Shown: in pieces, positions 1-8,269 of the stretch
Numbering within the stretch: position 1 is the stretch's first letter
How the letters are laid out: every line of letters starts with the position of its first letter
Assembly: GCA_023457875.1 (NCBI GenBank)
Contig: JAEXBC010000076.1
Span: 1 to 12,733 of the forward strand
Length of the DNA stretch: 12,733 bases
From: Bacillota bacterium
GTDB lineage: Bacteria; Bacillota; Clostridia; Lachnospirales; Cellulosilyticaceae
Direction: 5' to 3'
Notes under the pieces: model-generated
The model's database searches: none
Seen by the model: only the letters and a program-made list of their open reading frames with translations
What the model was told of the DNA's origin: nothing
Made by a program: the position numbers and the translations under genes

Positions 1-453
1 CACGTTATTAAACCAGTTGCTGGTCACTTTGCTAAAGCAGGCGTTGAAGCTAAAAAATTCTTAAAGGAATTTAAATTAGACGACATTAGCGGCTATGAAG
101 TTGGAACAGAGATTAAAGCTGATACATTTGCAGTTGGAGACAAAGTAGATGTAGTTGGTACTTCAAAAGGTAAAGGTTACCAAGGCGCAATCAAAAAATA
201 TGGTCAATCTCGTGGACCAATGGGACACGGTTCTAAATCTCACAGAGTAGCAGGTTCTATGGGTGCTGCAACAAGTCCAGGACGTGTTATGAAAGGTAAA
301 GGCCTTCCATCACATATGGGCTCAGTACAAGTAACAGTACAAAACTTAGAGGTTGCACGTGTGGATGCAGATAAAAACTTAATCCTAATTAAAGGTGCAG
401 TACCAGGACCAAAAGGTACAATTATCACTATCAAAGACAGCTGTAAAGCTTAG
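1..453 (+). CDS. rplC: 50S ribosomal protein L3, C-terminal part (5' end outside window)
   Basis: L3 is an early-assembling 50S protein that binds 23S rRNA; its central loop reaches towards the peptidyl transferase centre. The reading frame is open from the first base of the window to TAG at 451-453, giving 150 residues of a protein of roughly 210, so about the first 60 residues lie upstream. Recognisable L3 blocks are [17 protein letters not shown] followed by the [17 protein letters not shown] loop and a GAVPGPKGT segment near the C-terminus. It lies 27 nt before rplD, as in other S10 operons; rpsJ would be expected just upstream. The identification is firm; only the start is unseen. Confidence 0.97.
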   Translation, partial: HVIKPVAGHFAKAGVEAKKFLKEFKLDDISGYEVGTEIKADTFAVGDKVDVVGTSKGKGYQGAIKKYGQSRGPMGHGSKSHRVAGSMGAATSPGRVMKGKGLPSHMGSVQVTVQNLEVARVDADKNLILIKGAVPGPKGTIITIKDSCKA

Positions 454-480
454 AGATATTGAGAAAGGAGGAAATTGAAA

Positions 481-1104
481 ATGGCAAAAGTAGCTGTATT
501 AAATATGACAGGCGCACAAGTTGGAGAAGTTGAATTAAACGATTCAATTTTTGCAGTAGAAATCAAAGAACACTTAGTACATCAAGCAGTGGTTGCATAT
601 CTTGCTAATAAACGTCAAGGTACACAAAGTGCAAAAACACGTGCAGAAGTACGTGGTGGTGGTAGAAAACCATGGAAACAAAAAGGAACAGGTAGAGCAA
701 GACAAGGTTCTATTCGTTCTGTACAATGGGTAGGTGGTGGCGTTGCATTTGCACCAAAACCAAGAGATTACTCTATTAAAATGAATGTTAAAGAAAGAAA
801 ATCAGCTCTTAAATCAGCTTTAACAAGCAGAGTAAACGAAGCTAAATTTATCGTTCTTGATTCATTAGAATTACCAGAAGTTAAAACAAAAGCTATGGTT
901 AATGTTGTAAAAGCACTTAATTTAAACAAGGCTTTAATTGTAACTGAGGGTGAAGCTAGCAAAAACGTAATGTTATCAGCTAGAAATATCCAAGGTATTA
1001 AAACAGCAGCTGTTAATAACATTAACGTATTTGACATCTTAAAATACGATACTTTCGTAGTAACAAAAGATGCGCTTAACAAAATTGAGGAGGTGTACGC
1101 ATAA
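481..1104 (+). CDS. rplD: 50S ribosomal protein L4
   Basis: L4 binds domain I of 23S rRNA and lines the polypeptide exit tunnel. The product is 207 residues, normal for the family. A globular N-terminus is followed by the long basic loop (about residues 45-95), with [19 protein letters not shown] and a WVGGGVAF block, then a Rossmann-like C-terminal part. I chose ATG 481: AAAGGAGG at 464-471 leaves 9 nt of spacing, while an in-frame TTG at 475 would sit only 3 nt from it. The TAA stop shares its last A with the rplW ATG, so the two are probably translationally coupled. In some bacteria L4 also represses its own operon; any such leader would lie outside this window. Confidence 0.97.
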   Translation: MAKVAVLNMTGAQVGEVELNDSIFAVEIKEHLVHQAVVAYLANKRQGTQSAKTRAEVRGGGRKPWKQKGTGRARQGSIRSVQWVGGGVAFAPKPRDYSIKMNVKERKSALKSALTSRVNEAKFIVLDSLELPEVKTKAMVNVVKALNLNKALIVTEGEASKNVMLSARNIQGIKTAAVNNINVFDILKYDTFVVTKDALNKIEEVYA

Positions 1105-1403
1105 TGGCAGATTTAAAATTTTATGACGTCATTTTAAAACCAGTTGTTACTGAAAAATCTATGAACGTAATGGCTGAGAAAAAATACACATTCCTAGTTG
1201 AAAAAGCTGCAACAAAATCACAAATTAAAGATGCAGTTGAGAAAATGTTCGAAGGAACAAAGGTTGAAAAAGTAAATACAGCTAACTATGATGGTAAAAC
1301 AAAACGTCGTGGTAGAACAGTTGGTAAAACAGCAGCTTACAAAAAAGCAATTGTTAAATTAACTCAAGATAGCAAAGACATTGACTTTTTCCAAGGAATG
1401 TAG
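1104..1403 (+). CDS. rplW: 50S ribosomal protein L23
   Basis: L23 sits at the exit of the 50S tunnel and is the main docking site for trigger factor and signal recognition particle. The product has 99 residues, the usual size. The N-terminal block [14 protein letters not shown] is the classic L23 signature, and the basic [21 protein letters not shown] tract forms the rRNA-binding extension. Its ATG overlaps the rplD stop by one base (TAATG), and the ribosome binding site GAGGAGGTG (1087-1095) lies inside rplD, which supports coupling. It is followed by 79 nt without a gene before rplB, the longest gap in the S10 half. Confidence 0.97.
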   Translation: MADLKFYDVILKPVVTEKSMNVMAEKKYTFLVEKAATKSQIKDAVEKMFEGTKVEKVNTANYDGKTKRRGRTVGKTAAYKKAIVKLTQDSKDIDFFQGM

Positions 1404-1446
1404 TTTAATAGAAAAAGATGAAACACACGGCTAAGTGTAAAAAGGA

Positions 1447-1484
1447 ATCGTGTAAATTAATCGATTGAAAGGAGTGAACACGAT
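1447..1484 (+). repeat. Inverted repeat enclosing the rplB ribosome binding site
   Basis: ATCGTGT (1447-1453) is perfectly complementary to ACACGAT (1478-1484). In the mRNA this 7-bp stem would hold a 24-nt loop containing the rplB Shine-Dalgarno sequence (AAAGGAG, 1468-1474) and would pair the first two bases of the rplB start codon. An upstream ACACGG (1425-1430) can instead pair with TCGTGT (1448-1453), including one G-U pair, which would free the start codon. The complementarity is directly seen; a regulatory role is inference, and a 7-bp match could arise by chance. Confidence 0.4.
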
Positions 1485-2316
1485 GGGTATCAGAAAATAT
1501 AGACCATATACCCCTTCAAGAAGACATATGACTTCTTCTACATTTGAAGAAATCACAAAGAATGCTCCTGAAAAATCTTTATTGGTTACTTTAAAGAAAA
1601 ACTCAGGTAGAAACAATCAAGGGAAAATCACAGTACGTCACCGTGGCGGCGGCGCAACAATTAAATACAGAATCATCGACTTCAAACGTAATAAAGATGG
1701 TGTTCCAGCTAGAGTTGTAGGAATTGAGTACGATCCAAACAGAACAGCTAACATCGCTTTACTTGCATATGCTGATGGTGAAAAACGTTACATTTTAGCT
1801 CCAGCAGGACTTAAAGTTAACGACACAATTATGAGTGGAGAAAAAGCAGAGGTACGTATTGGTAACTGTCTTGAAATGAAAGATATGCCAGTAGGTGCTA
1901 CAATCCATAACATTGAAATGAAACCAGGTAAAGGTGGACAACTTGTTCGTTCAGCTGGTATGTCAGCTCAACTTATGGCTAAAGAAGGTAAATACGCAAC
2001 TGTTAAATTACCTTCAGGAGAAATGAGATTACTTCCAATCAACTGCCGCGCTACAATCGGTCAAGTTGGAAATATTGATCATGAACTTATTAAAATTGGT
2101 AAAGCAGGCCGTAAACGTCATATGGGTATCCGCCCAACAGTTCGTGGTTCTGTAATGAACCCTAACGATCACCCTCATGGCGGTGGTGAAGGTAGATCAC
2201 CAATCGGACGTCCAAGTCCATGTACTCCTTGGGGTAAACCAGCTCTTGGATACAAAACAAGAAAGAAAAACAAACATTCTAATAAATATATTGTACGTGC
2301 ACGTAATCAAAAATAA
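1483..2316 (+). CDS. rplB: 50S ribosomal protein L2
   Basis: L2 is a large, highly conserved 23S rRNA-binding protein needed for subunit association and peptidyl transferase assembly. The product is 277 residues, matching the family. It shows the N-terminal [13 protein letters not shown], the OB-fold and SH3-like RNA-binding core, and the C-terminal [15 protein letters not shown] signature with the conserved histidine at about residue 230, followed by a basic tail. I chose ATG 1483, 8 nt after AAAGGAG (1468-1474). An in-frame TTG at 1465 would begin before that site and add residues foreign to L2. The start lies in a possible hairpin described separately. Confidence 0.97.
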   Translation: MGIRKYRPYTPSRRHMTSSTFEEITKNAPEKSLLVTLKKNSGRNNQGKITVRHRGGGATIKYRIIDFKRNKDGVPARVVGIEYDPNRTANIALLAYADGEKRYILAPAGLKVNDTIMSGEKAEVRIGNCLEMKDMPVGATIHNIEMKPGKGGQLVRSAGMSAQLMAKEGKYATVKLPSGEMRLLPINCRATIGQVGNIDHELIKIGKAGRKRHMGIRPTVRGSVMNPNDHPHGGGEGRSPIGRPSPCTPWGKPALGYKTRKKNKHSNKYIVRARNQK

Positions 2317-2344
2317 CGTGAAAGCGTGAAAGGAGGCATCATTA

Positions 2345-2629
2345 ATGGCTCGTTCCATCAAAAAAGGTCCATTTGCTGATCAAAGCTTACTTAAGAAAAT
2401 TGATGCAATGAATGCAGCAAATGAAAAAAAGGTAATCAAATCATGGTCACGTCGTTCAACAATTTTCCCTACAATGGTAGGTCACACAATTGCTGTACAT
2501 GACGGAAGAAAGCATGTTCCAGTATTTGTTACAGAAGACATGGTTGGACACAAATTAGGTGAATTTGCGTTAACAAGAACTTACCGCGGACATGGTAAAG
2601 ATGCAGAAAAGAAATCTAAGGTTCGCTAA
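2345..2629 (+). CDS. rpsS: 30S ribosomal protein S19
   Basis: S19 lies in the head of the 30S subunit, forms a complex with S13 and contacts 16S rRNA near the A site. The 94-residue product has the typical start [10 protein letters not shown], the central [21 protein letters not shown] block and the signature [15 protein letters not shown] near the C-terminus. AAAGGAGG at 2329-2336 places ATG 2345 at 8 nt spacing. Two TAA codons stand in tandem at its end (2627-2632). It lies between rplB and rplV, as in nearly all bacteria. Confidence 0.97.
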   Translation: MARSIKKGPFADQSLLKKIDAMNAANEKKVIKSWSRRSTIFPTMVGHTIAVHDGRKHVPVFVTEDMVGHKLGEFALTRTYRGHGKDAEKKSKVR

Positions 2630-2659
2630 TAATTATTTTACGGAAGGAGGTCTTTCATC

Positions 2660-3046
2660 ATGGCAAAAGGACATAGAAGCCAGATAAAAAAAGAGAGAAA
2701 CGCTCAAAAAGACTCAAGACCAAAAGCAAGAGTAACATTCGTACGTTTATCAAGTACAAAAGCAAATATCGTGCTTAATCAAATCAAAGGGAAAGATGTT
2801 AATACAGCTTTAGCTATCTTAGCATACACTCCAAGATACGGCGCACGCGTTATAGAAAAAGTATTAAAATCTGCGATTGCAAACGCTGAACACAATATGG
2901 GAATGGATACAGCAACATTATTCGTTGATGAAGCATTTTCAACAAAAGGACCAACTCTTAAAAGAATTCGTCCACGTGCTCAAGGTCGTGCATATCAAAT
3001 TCAAAAACAAACTTGCCACGTTACAGTGGTATTAAATGCGAGATAA
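2660..3046 (+). CDS. rplV: 50S ribosomal protein L22 with N-terminal extension
   Basis: L22 touches all domains of 23S rRNA and its beta-hairpin lines the exit tunnel, where macrolide resistance changes can occur. The product is 128 residues, longer than the roughly 110 of Bacillus or E. coli. The extra length is a basic N-terminal tail (MAKGHRSQIKKERNAQKDSR) before the conserved core, which starts near residue 22. The core has the KANIVLNQIKGK helix, the tunnel hairpin around 90-110 (KGPTLKRIRPRAQGRA) and the C-terminal strand. The start is set by AAGGAGG at 2644-2650, 9 nt before ATG 2660. From memory, Lachnospiraceae L22 proteins begin with a similar tail. Confidence 0.96.
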   Translation: MAKGHRSQIKKERNAQKDSRPKARVTFVRLSSTKANIVLNQIKGKDVNTALAILAYTPRYGARVIEKVLKSAIANAEHNMGMDTATLFVDEAFSTKGPTLKRIRPRAQGRAYQIQKQTCHVTVVLNAR

Positions 3047-3058
3047 GGAGGTACATTC

Positions 3059-3718
3059 ATGGGCCAAAAAGTAAATCCACATGGATTACGTGTTGGTGTT
3101 ATCAAAGCTTGGGATGCTAAATGGTATGCTGATAAAAAAGACTTTGCTAACAACCTAGTAGAAGATGATAAAATTAGAAAATTCATCAAGAAAAAATTAT
3201 ATGCTGCTGGCATTGATAAAGTAGAGATCGAAAGAATGTCTAAACGTGTAAGAATTCACGTTCACACATCAAAACCAGGTATTGTTATTGGTAAAGGTGG
3301 CGCATCTATCGACGAACTTCGTAAACAAGTAGAGAAGCTTACACAAAATAAAGTAGCAATCAATATTGTTGAAGTTAAAAAACCAGAAGCTTGTGCTCAA
3401 TTAGTAGCAGAGAATATTGCACTTCAATTAGAGAACCGTGTTTCTTTCCGTCGTGCGATGAAACAAGCAATGGGTAAAGCTTTCAAATCTGGAGCAAAAG
3501 GTATTAAAGTATCTTGCTCAGGACGTTTAGGCGGAGCAGAAATGGCTCGTACTGAACAATATTCAGATGGAAATATTCCATTACAAACATTAAGAGCTGA
3601 CATCGAGTATGGTTTTGCAGAAGCAGATACAACTTATGGTAAAGTCGGCGTTAAAGTATGGATCTACAAAGGAGAAGTACTTCCAACTAAAGTTAAAAAG
3701 GAAGGGAGCGAAAACTAA
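3059..3718 (+). CDS. rpsC: 30S ribosomal protein S3
   Basis: S3 forms part of the mRNA entry channel of the 30S subunit and contributes to mRNA helicase activity. The 219-residue product begins [13 protein letters not shown], carries a type II KH domain with the GKGG loop at residues 78-81, and has the C-terminal signature around 155-180 ([19 protein letters not shown]). ATG 3059 follows AAGGAGG at 3045-3051, a site that overlaps the rplV stop codon, so ribosomes ending rplV lie on the S3 initiation site. The S3 stop TAA overlaps the rplP ATG by one base. Confidence 0.97.
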   Translation: MGQKVNPHGLRVGVIKAWDAKWYADKKDFANNLVEDDKIRKFIKKKLYAAGIDKVEIERMSKRVRIHVHTSKPGIVIGKGGASIDELRKQVEKLTQNKVAINIVEVKKPEACAQLVAENIALQLENRVSFRRAMKQAMGKAFKSGAKGIKVSCSGRLGGAEMARTEQYSDGNIPLQTLRADIEYGFAEADTTYGKVGVKVWIYKGEVLPTKVKKEGSEN

Positions 3719-4158
3719 TGTTAATGCCTAAAAGAGTAAAACGCCGTAAGCAATCACGCGGACGTATGAAAGGCCAAGCTACCCGTGGAAATAAAATCAC
3801 TTATGGTGAATACGGTATCGTTGCAATGGAGCCTTCTTGGATTAGATCAAATCAAATAGAAGCAGCCCGTATTGCTATGACACGTTATATCAAACGTGGT
3901 GGTAAGGTTTGGATTAAGATATTCCCAGACAAACCAGTTACAGCAACTCCTGCTGAAACTCGTATGGGTAAAGGTAAAGGTTCAGTTGATTACTGGGTAG
4001 CAGTAGTAAAACCAGGAAGAGTTATGTTTGAGTTATCAGGCGTAGCAGAAGAAACAGCTAGGGAAGCATTAAGACTTGCAGTTCACAAGTTACCGATGAA
4101 GTGCAAAATCGTTTCTCGTGCTGAACAAGAAATGGCAGGTGATGGTAGTGAAAACTAA
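3718..4158 (+). CDS. rplP: 50S ribosomal protein L16
   Basis: L16 helps organise the A-site tRNA binding region of the 50S subunit. The 146-residue product carries the start [16 protein letters not shown] and the family signature [14 protein letters not shown] at about 82-95; R82 corresponds to E. coli R81, the residue hydroxylated in that organism. ATG 3718 overlaps the rpsC stop and fits the usual MLxPKR start better than ATG 3724. Its ribosome binding site AAGGGAG (3702-3708) is weaker than the AAGGAGG of most neighbours, consistent with dependence on translation of rpsC. The acidic tail, about 10 residues, overlaps the start of rpmC. Confidence 0.97.
   Translation: MLMPKRVKRRKQSRGRMKGQATRGNKITYGEYGIVAMEPSWIRSNQIEAARIAMTRYIKRGGKVWIKIFPDKPVTATPAETRMGKGKGSVDYWVAVVKPGRVMFELSGVAEETAREALRLAVHKLPMKCKIVSRAEQEMAGDGSEN
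4137..4143 (+). promoter_or_regulatory. rpmC ribosome binding site (AGGTGAT type)
   Basis: AGGTGAT matches the downstream half of the anti-Shine-Dalgarno complement AAGGAGGTGATC rather than the AAGGAGG half used by most genes here. It lies within rplP and leaves 4 nt before GTG 4148. It is the main reason for preferring that GTG over ATG 4142 or GTG 4118, which have no good site before them. Confidence 0.65.
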
Positions 4159-4351
4159 AGTATTCTTAGAAGATATTAGAACTAAATCAGCTGATGAATT
4201 ACAAGTTGAGTTGGTAAATGCGAAAAAAGAACTCTTTAATTTAAGATTTCAAAACGCTACCAATCAATTAGATAATACAGCAAGAATCAAAGATGTAAGA
4301 AAGAACATTGCACGTATTCAAACTATTATTACACAAAAAGCAACTGTGTAA
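4148..4351 (+). CDS. rpmC: 50S ribosomal protein L29
   Basis: L29 is a small two-helix protein next to L23 at the tunnel exit. Starting at GTG 4148 it has 67 residues, the usual length, beginning [18 protein letters not shown]. The helix signature [22 protein letters not shown] (about 26-47) and the [11 protein letters not shown] helix are typical. The frame is open further upstream to GTG 4118, but that would add residues not found in the family. The gene overlaps rplP by 11 nt and uses an AGGTGAT ribosome binding site, so it is probably translated by coupling. TAA and TAG stand in tandem at its end. Confidence 0.95.
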   Translation: MKTKVFLEDIRTKSADELQVELVNAKKELFNLRFQNATNQLDNTARIKDVRKNIARIQTIITQKATV

Positions 4352-4369
4352 TAGAGAGGAGGCAAGCTC

Positions 4370-4627
4370 GTGTCAGAAAGAAATTCACGAAAAATCTTAA
4401 TTGGTAATGTAGTAAGTAATAAAATGGATAAAACTATTACTGTAGCGGTTATTAATAGTGTAAAACATCCTCTTTACGGAAAAATCGTAAAAAGAACTTA
4501 CAAATTACACGCTCATGATGAAAATAATGAGTGCCAAATTGGTGATAGAGTTAAAGTAATGGAAACAAGACCTTTATCTAAATCAAAGAGATTTAGACTT
4601 GTAGAAATCGTAGAAAAAGCAAAATAG
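4370..4627 (+). CDS. rpsQ: 30S ribosomal protein S17
   Basis: S17 is a primary 16S rRNA-binding protein with an OB fold, needed early in 30S assembly. The 85-residue product shows [20 protein letters not shown], the conserved [19 protein letters not shown] stretch and the signature [18 protein letters not shown]. Translation begins at GTG 4370, 7 nt after GAGAGGAGG (4354-4362); no ATG fits. Its end is unusual: TAG is followed in frame by TAA, TAG and TAA (4625-4636), and one codon later by TGA. Confidence 0.96.
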   Translation: MSERNSRKILIGNVVSNKMDKTITVAVINSVKHPLYGKIVKRTYKLHAHDENNECQIGDRVKVMETRPLSKSKRFRLVEIVEKAK

Positions 4628-4658
4628 TAATAGTAATCTTGAAAGGAGGTCACTTCTC

Positions 4659-5027
4659 ATGATACAACAAGAGAGTAGATTAAGAGTTGCTGACAACACA
4701 GGGGCTAAAGAGCTTCTTTGTATCCGTGTTCTTGGTGGCTCAACAAGAAGGTATGGTAGTATCGGTGATGTAATCGTTGCTACAGTTAAAGACGCAACAC
4801 CAGGCGGCGTTGTTAAAAAAGGTGATGTAGTTAAGGCTGTTATTGTTCGTACTGTAAAAGGTGTAAGACGTAATGATGGTTCTTATATCAAATTCGATGA
4901 AAATGCAGCAGTTATTATTAAAGAAGACAAGAACCCAAGAGGTACTCGTATTTTTGGACCAGTAGCAAGAGAGTTAAGAGAAAAGAAATTTACAAAAATC
5001 TTATCACTTGCTCCAGAAGTTCTATAA
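4659..5027 (+). CDS. rplN: 50S ribosomal protein L14
   Basis: L14 lies at the subunit interface of the 50S, contacts 16S rRNA helix 14 and is the binding site of the silencing factor RsfS. At 122 residues it is exactly the usual bacterial length. [20 protein letters not shown] at the N-terminus and [21 protein letters not shown] in the middle are diagnostic. AAAGGAGGT ending at 4650 gives a 9-nt spacing to ATG 4659. In many bacteria this gene opens the spc operon, but I see no clear promoter in the 31 nt between rpsQ and rplN, so transcription probably continues from the S10 part. Confidence 0.97.
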   Translation: MIQQESRLRVADNTGAKELLCIRVLGGSTRRYGSIGDVIVATVKDATPGGVVKKGDVVKAVIVRTVKGVRRNDGSYIKFDENAAVIIKEDKNPRGTRIFGPVARELREKKFTKILSLAPEVL

Positions 5028-5040
5028 GGAGGTGTGAATA

Positions 5041-5352
5041 GTGAAAACTAAACTTAAAAAAGGCGATAGAGTAGTGCTTATTGCTGGTAAAGACAAAGGT
5101 AAAGAAGGTAATATCTCTTTAATCGATCGTAAGAATGGTAGAGTTATAGTAGAAGGCTGTAACATGATTACAAAACACCAAAAAGCTAATGCAGCTAACC
5201 AAGGTGGATTAATTGAAAAAGAAGCGCCTATTCACATATCAAACGTTATGTATGTGCATAATGGTAAACCAGCTCGTTTAGGTGTAGAGATAAAAGATAG
5301 TAAAAAAGTTCGCGTAGCAATCGTAAACAAAGAACGCTTTGTTATTGACTAA
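5041..5352 (+). CDS. rplX: 50S ribosomal protein L24
   Basis: L24 is one of the proteins that start 50S assembly by binding the 5' end of 23S rRNA. The 103-residue product begins with a KOW motif (KLKKGDRVVLIAGKDKGKEG, about 4-23), continues with a NMITKHQKAN block typical of the family, and ends with the GVEIKDSKKVRVA strand region. The start is GTG 5041. Its ribosome binding site AAGGAGGTG (5026-5034) overlaps the rplN stop codon and leaves 8 nt after the GG, so reinitiation after L14 is likely. Confidence 0.96.
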   Translation: MKTKLKKGDRVVLIAGKDKGKEGNISLIDRKNGRVIVEGCNMITKHQKANAANQGGLIEKEAPIHISNVMYVHNGKPARLGVEIKDSKKVRVAIVNKERFVID

Positions 5353-5377
5353 TTGACGAAAGGAGGCAATGTGAACG

Positions 5378-5917
5378 ATGAGTAGATTAAGAGAAACTTA
5401 TAAGAATGAAATCATGGGTGCTATGACAGCTAAATTCGGTTATAAAAATCAAATGCAAGTACCTAAAATTGAAAAAATCGTTATCAACATGGGTGTTGGT
5501 GAAGCAAAAGATAATGCGAAAGTATTAGAAAATGCTGTGGGCGATATGCAAACAATTGCAGGTCAAAAACCTGTTATAACTAAAGCTAAAAAATCAGTGG
5601 CAGCTTTCAAACTTCGTGAAGGTATGCCAATCGGATGCAAAGTAACTCTTCGTGGTGAAAAAATGTATGAGTTCTTAGATCGTTTAGTAAACCTAGCTCT
5701 TCCACGTGTTCGTGACTTCCGTGGTATCAGTGCTACTGCTTTCGATGGTCGTGGTAACTATGCGTTAGGTATCAAAGAACAAATTATTTTCCCAGAGATC
5801 GAGTTTGATAAAATTGATAAAGTTCGTGGTATGGATGTAATTATCGTTAATACATCTCATACAGACGAAGAAGCTCGTGAACTGTTAACACAATTCGGGA
5901 TGCCTTTTCAAAAATAA
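5378..5917 (+). CDS. rplE: 50S ribosomal protein L5
   Basis: L5 binds 5S rRNA together with L18 and forms bridge B1b with S13 in the 30S head. The 179-residue product is of the usual length. Key blocks are [16 protein letters not shown] near residues 29-44, [24 protein letters not shown] around 70-93, and the C-terminal [21 protein letters not shown] 5378 follows AAAGGAGG (to 5366) by 11 nt. A GTG at 5371 is closer but out of frame. Neighbours rplX and rpsZ are standard. Confidence 0.97.
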   Translation: MSRLRETYKNEIMGAMTAKFGYKNQMQVPKIEKIVINMGVGEAKDNAKVLENAVGDMQTIAGQKPVITKAKKSVAAFKLREGMPIGCKVTLRGEKMYEFLDRLVNLALPRVRDFRGISATAFDGRGNYALGIKEQIIFPEIEFDKIDKVRGMDVIIVNTSHTDEEARELLTQFGMPFQK

Positions 5918-5930
5918 GGAGGGTAAATAA

Positions 5931-6116
5931 ATGGCAAAGAAATCTATGAAAGTTAAGCAACAAAGACCTGCTAAATTTTCAACTCAAGCATATACAAGAT
6001 GCCGTATCTGTGGCCGTCCACATGGTTACCTTAGAAAATATGGTATCTGCCGTGTTTGTTTCAGAGAATTAGCATATAAAGGTCAAATCCCTGGCGTTAA
6101 AAAAGCTAGCTGGTAA
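5931..6116 (+). CDS. rpsZ: 30S ribosomal protein S14, zinc-binding short form
   Basis: S14 completes the head of the 30S subunit. This is the short form of 61 residues with four cysteines at 24, 27, 40 and 43 (CRIC and CRVC), which coordinate zinc in this family. The longer form lacking cysteines (about 90-100 residues) is absent from this window. The C-terminus [11 protein letters not shown] is fully conserved. AAGGAGG overlapping the rplE stop (5916-5922) leaves 8 nt to ATG 5931. In Firmicutes that carry both forms, the cysteine-free paralogue is made under zinc limitation; whether this genome has one cannot be seen. Confidence 0.97.
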   Translation: MAKKSMKVKQQRPAKFSTQAYTRCRICGRPHGYLRKYGICRVCFRELAYKGQIPGVKKASW

Positions 6117-6138
6117 GAAAGAAAGGAGGCAAATAACA

Positions 6139-6540
6139 ATGACAATGAGCGATCCTATTGCAGATATGTTAACAAGAATCAGAAACGCTAACATTGCGAA
6201 ACATGATGTAGTTGAGGTTCCTGCTTCAAAAATGAAGAAGGCGATTTCTGAAATTCTTTTAAATGAGGGATATATTAAAGGTTTTGAAGTTAAAGAAGAT
6301 GGTGTTAAATCAACCATTCGCATGACGCTTAAATACGGAAAAGATAAAAATGAAAAAGTTATTTCAGGTATCAAGAAGATTTCTAAACCAGGTCTTCGTG
6401 TATACGCTGATACAGATAACCTTCCTAAAGTTCTTGGTGGACTTGGTACAGCGATTATTTCTACAAACAAAGGTGTAATCACTGACAAAGAAGCAAGAAA
6501 ATTAGGTGTAGGTGGCGAAGTAATCGCATTCATTTGGTAA
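6139..6540 (+). CDS. rpsH: 30S ribosomal protein S8
   Basis: S8 is a primary 16S rRNA-binding protein of the 30S platform; in E. coli it also represses spc operon translation at rplE. The 133-residue product has [15 protein letters not shown] at the start and the signature block ending with [22 protein letters not shown], where the conserved serine-threonine stretch (ISTNKG) binds rRNA. I chose ATG 6139, 9 nt after AAGGAGG (6123-6129). ATG 6145 gives the shorter MSDPIADML start common elsewhere, but its spacing would be 15 nt. I see no obvious copy of the rRNA target around rplE, but this was not folded. Confidence 0.96.
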   Translation: MTMSDPIADMLTRIRNANIAKHDVVEVPASKMKKAISEILLNEGYIKGFEVKEDGVKSTIRMTLKYGKDKNEKVISGIKKISKPGLRVYADTDNLPKVLGGLGTAIISTNKGVITDKEARKLGVGGEVIAFIW

Positions 6541-6570
6541 TTATGACAATAAGTTAAGGAGGTGCCGAAT

Positions 6571-7110
6571 ATGTCACGTATTGGTAAACAACCAATTGCT
6601 GTTCCACAAGGTGTTACAGTTACAATTAGTGAAGCTAATGAAGTAGTTGTAAAAGGTCCAAAAGGAACGCTTACTCAAACATTTGATACAGCAATGAATA
6701 TTGCATTAGAAGAAAATCAAGTTGTGGTAAATAGACCAAACGACTTAAAAAGAAATAGATCTCTTCATGGATTAACAAGAACACTTATTGCTAACATGAT
6801 TGAAGGTGTAACTAACGGCTTCACTAAAGTGTTAGAAGTTAATGGTGTAGGATATAGAGCACAAAAACAAGGAAACAAATTAGTTCTTTCTTTAGGATAC
6901 TCTCATCCAGTAGAACTTGTAGATCCACAAGGTCTTTCAACAGCAGTAGATGGGAACAAAATCACTGTATCAGGAATCGATAAAGTAGCTGTAGGACAAT
7001 TTGCAGCAGAAATTAGAGATAAACGTAGACCAGAACCTTACAAAGGTAAAGGTATTAAATACATTGATGAAGTTATTCGTCGTAAAGAAGGAAAAACAGG
7101 TAAAAAATAA
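6571..7110 (+). CDS. rplF: 50S ribosomal protein L6
   Basis: L6 lies near the factor-binding centre of the 50S subunit, close to the sarcin-ricin loop. The 179-residue product begins [15 protein letters not shown] and carries two tandem L6 folds, with the signature [28 protein letters not shown] at the C-terminus (split here as [11 protein letters not shown] and the basic tail). ATG 6571 lies 8 nt after AAGGAGG (6556-6562). The in-frame GTG at 6562 overlaps the ribosome binding site itself and is rejected as a start. Two TAA codons end the gene. Confidence 0.97.
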   Translation: MSRIGKQPIAVPQGVTVTISEANEVVVKGPKGTLTQTFDTAMNIALEENQVVVNRPNDLKRNRSLHGLTRTLIANMIEGVTNGFTKVLEVNGVGYRAQKQGNKLVLSLGYSHPVELVDPQGLSTAVDGNKITVSGIDKVAVGQFAAEIRDKRRPEPYKGKGIKYIDEVIRRKEGKTGKK

Positions 7111-7132
7111 TAAGTAAAGGAGTGACATCCGC

Positions 7133-7501
7133 ATGATTAAAAAACAATCTAGAAGCGATATTCGTGTGAAAAAACACAATAGAATACGTAACAAGATTCA
7201 AGGTACAACACAAAAACCTAGACTTAACGTATTTAGAAGTGAAAAACACATATACGCTCAAATTATAGATGACATGACTGGAACAACATTAGTTGCAGCA
7301 TCAACAATGGAAAAAGAAGTTGCATCTTCATTAAAATCAACTTCTAATGTAGAAGCAGCAGCTGTAGTTGGTAGTGCAATTGCCAAAAAAGCAGCAGCAA
7401 AAGGAATTGAAGAAGTAGTATTTGATCGTGGTGGTTTCTTATACCATGGTAGAGTTAAAGCATTAGCAGACGCAGCTCGTGAAAACGGCTTACAATTCTA
7501 G
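7133..7501 (+). CDS. rplR: 50S ribosomal protein L18
   Basis: L18 binds 5S rRNA and, with L5, carries it into the central protuberance. The 122-residue product shows a basic N-terminus ([19 protein letters not shown]), the core [16 protein letters not shown] and the C-terminal [24 protein letters not shown], which is the strongest family signature. ATG 7133 follows AAAGGAG (7116-7122) by 10 nt. The order rplF-rplR-rpsE is the standard one. Confidence 0.97.
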   Translation: MIKKQSRSDIRVKKHNRIRNKIQGTTQKPRLNVFRSEKHIYAQIIDDMTGTTLVAASTMEKEVASSLKSTSNVEAAAVVGSAIAKKAAAKGIEEVVFDRGGFLYHGRVKALADAARENGLQF

Positions 7502-7522
7502 TAAAGGAGGGAAATAAGAACA

Positions 7523-8035
7523 ATGGCTAAAAGATTAAGCATTGATCCTAATACAATGGATCTTCAAGAAAGAGTTGTTACAATTAAACGTGTAACAAAG
7601 GTAGTTAAAGGTGGTCGTACATTTCGTTTCTCTGCTTTAGTAGTAGTTGGAGATGGCAATGGTCACGTTGGTGTAGGATTAGGAAAAGCAATGGAAATTC
7701 CAAATGCTATTCAAAAAGGTATCGAAGATGCTAAAAAGAATCTTATCTATATTGAAAGAAACGATGCAGATAGCATCTATCACGAATTTATAGGTGAATT
7801 TGGAAGTGCAAGAGTACTTCTAAAACCAGCTAAAGAAGGTACTGGAGTTATTGCAGGTGGTCCAGCTCGTGCTGTGCTTGAACTTGCAGGTGTTCGTAAC
7901 ATCAGAACTAAATCTTTAGGTTCAAACAATAAAAAGAACGTTGTTCATGCAACAATTGAAGGGTTAGCTAAATTAAAAACACCTTCAGAAGTAGCTAAAC
8001 TACGTGGAAAATCTGTAGAAGAGATTCTAGGCTAA
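7523..8035 (+). CDS. rpsE: 30S ribosomal protein S5
   Basis: S5 acts in decoding accuracy and lies at the mRNA entry side of the 30S subunit. The 170-residue product carries the dsRNA-binding-like N-domain, with [22 protein letters not shown] at about 23-44 and its spectinomycin-associated loop, then [36 protein letters not shown] (105-123) and [18 protein letters not shown]. The block usually written TIPHEIIG reads SIYHEFIG here, with tyrosine 86 replacing the common proline. AAAGGAGG (7503-7510) is about 12 nt before ATG 7523, a little long. Confidence 0.97.
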   Translation: MAKRLSIDPNTMDLQERVVTIKRVTKVVKGGRTFRFSALVVVGDGNGHVGVGLGKAMEIPNAIQKGIEDAKKNLIYIERNDADSIYHEFIGEFGSARVLLKPAKEGTGVIAGGPARAVLELAGVRNIRTKSLGSNNKKNVVHATIEGLAKLKTPSEVAKLRGKSVEEILG

Positions 8036-8050
8036 GAGGAGGAAGTAAAG

Positions 8051-8236
8051 ATGGCAAAGATCAAAGTTACATTAGTGAGATCTACAATCGGAGCACTTCC
8101 AAAGCATAAGAAAACTGTAGAAGCGCTAGGATTAAGAAAGATTAACAGTGCAAACATTCATGAGGATAACGCAGCTATCCGTGGAATGATTGATCAAGTT
8201 ACACATTTAGTAAAAGTTGAAGCAATTAACGAGTAA
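8051..8236 (+). CDS. rpmD: 50S ribosomal protein L30
   Basis: L30 is a small 23S rRNA-binding protein of the 50S subunit, missing in some bacterial lineages. The 61-residue product contains the characteristic KVTLVRSTIGALPKHKKTVEALGLRK (split as VTLVRSTIG and KHKKTVEALGLRK) and ends with IDQVTHLVKVE. GAGGAGG (8036-8042), directly after the rpsE stop, is 8 nt from ATG 8051. TAA and TAG are tandem at its end. Its place between rpsE and rplO is standard. Confidence 0.96.
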   Translation: MAKIKVTLVRSTIGALPKHKKTVEALGLRKINSANIHEDNAAIRGMIDQVTHLVKVEAINE

Positions 8237-8269
8237 TAGATATTTATTAAAGAAGGAGGTGCCAAAAAC

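Noticed and set aside
768..1082. 104-codon minus-strand frame opposite rplD
   Set aside because: Opposite a conserved gene, with no recognisable domain; the same holds for the other minus-strand frames in the window.
6069..6533. 154-codon open frame on the minus strand across rpsZ and rpsH
   Set aside because: It lies opposite two certain ribosomal protein genes, has a hydrophobic, low-complexity translation typical of antisense to lysine-rich coding sequence, and lacks a convincing ribosome binding site.
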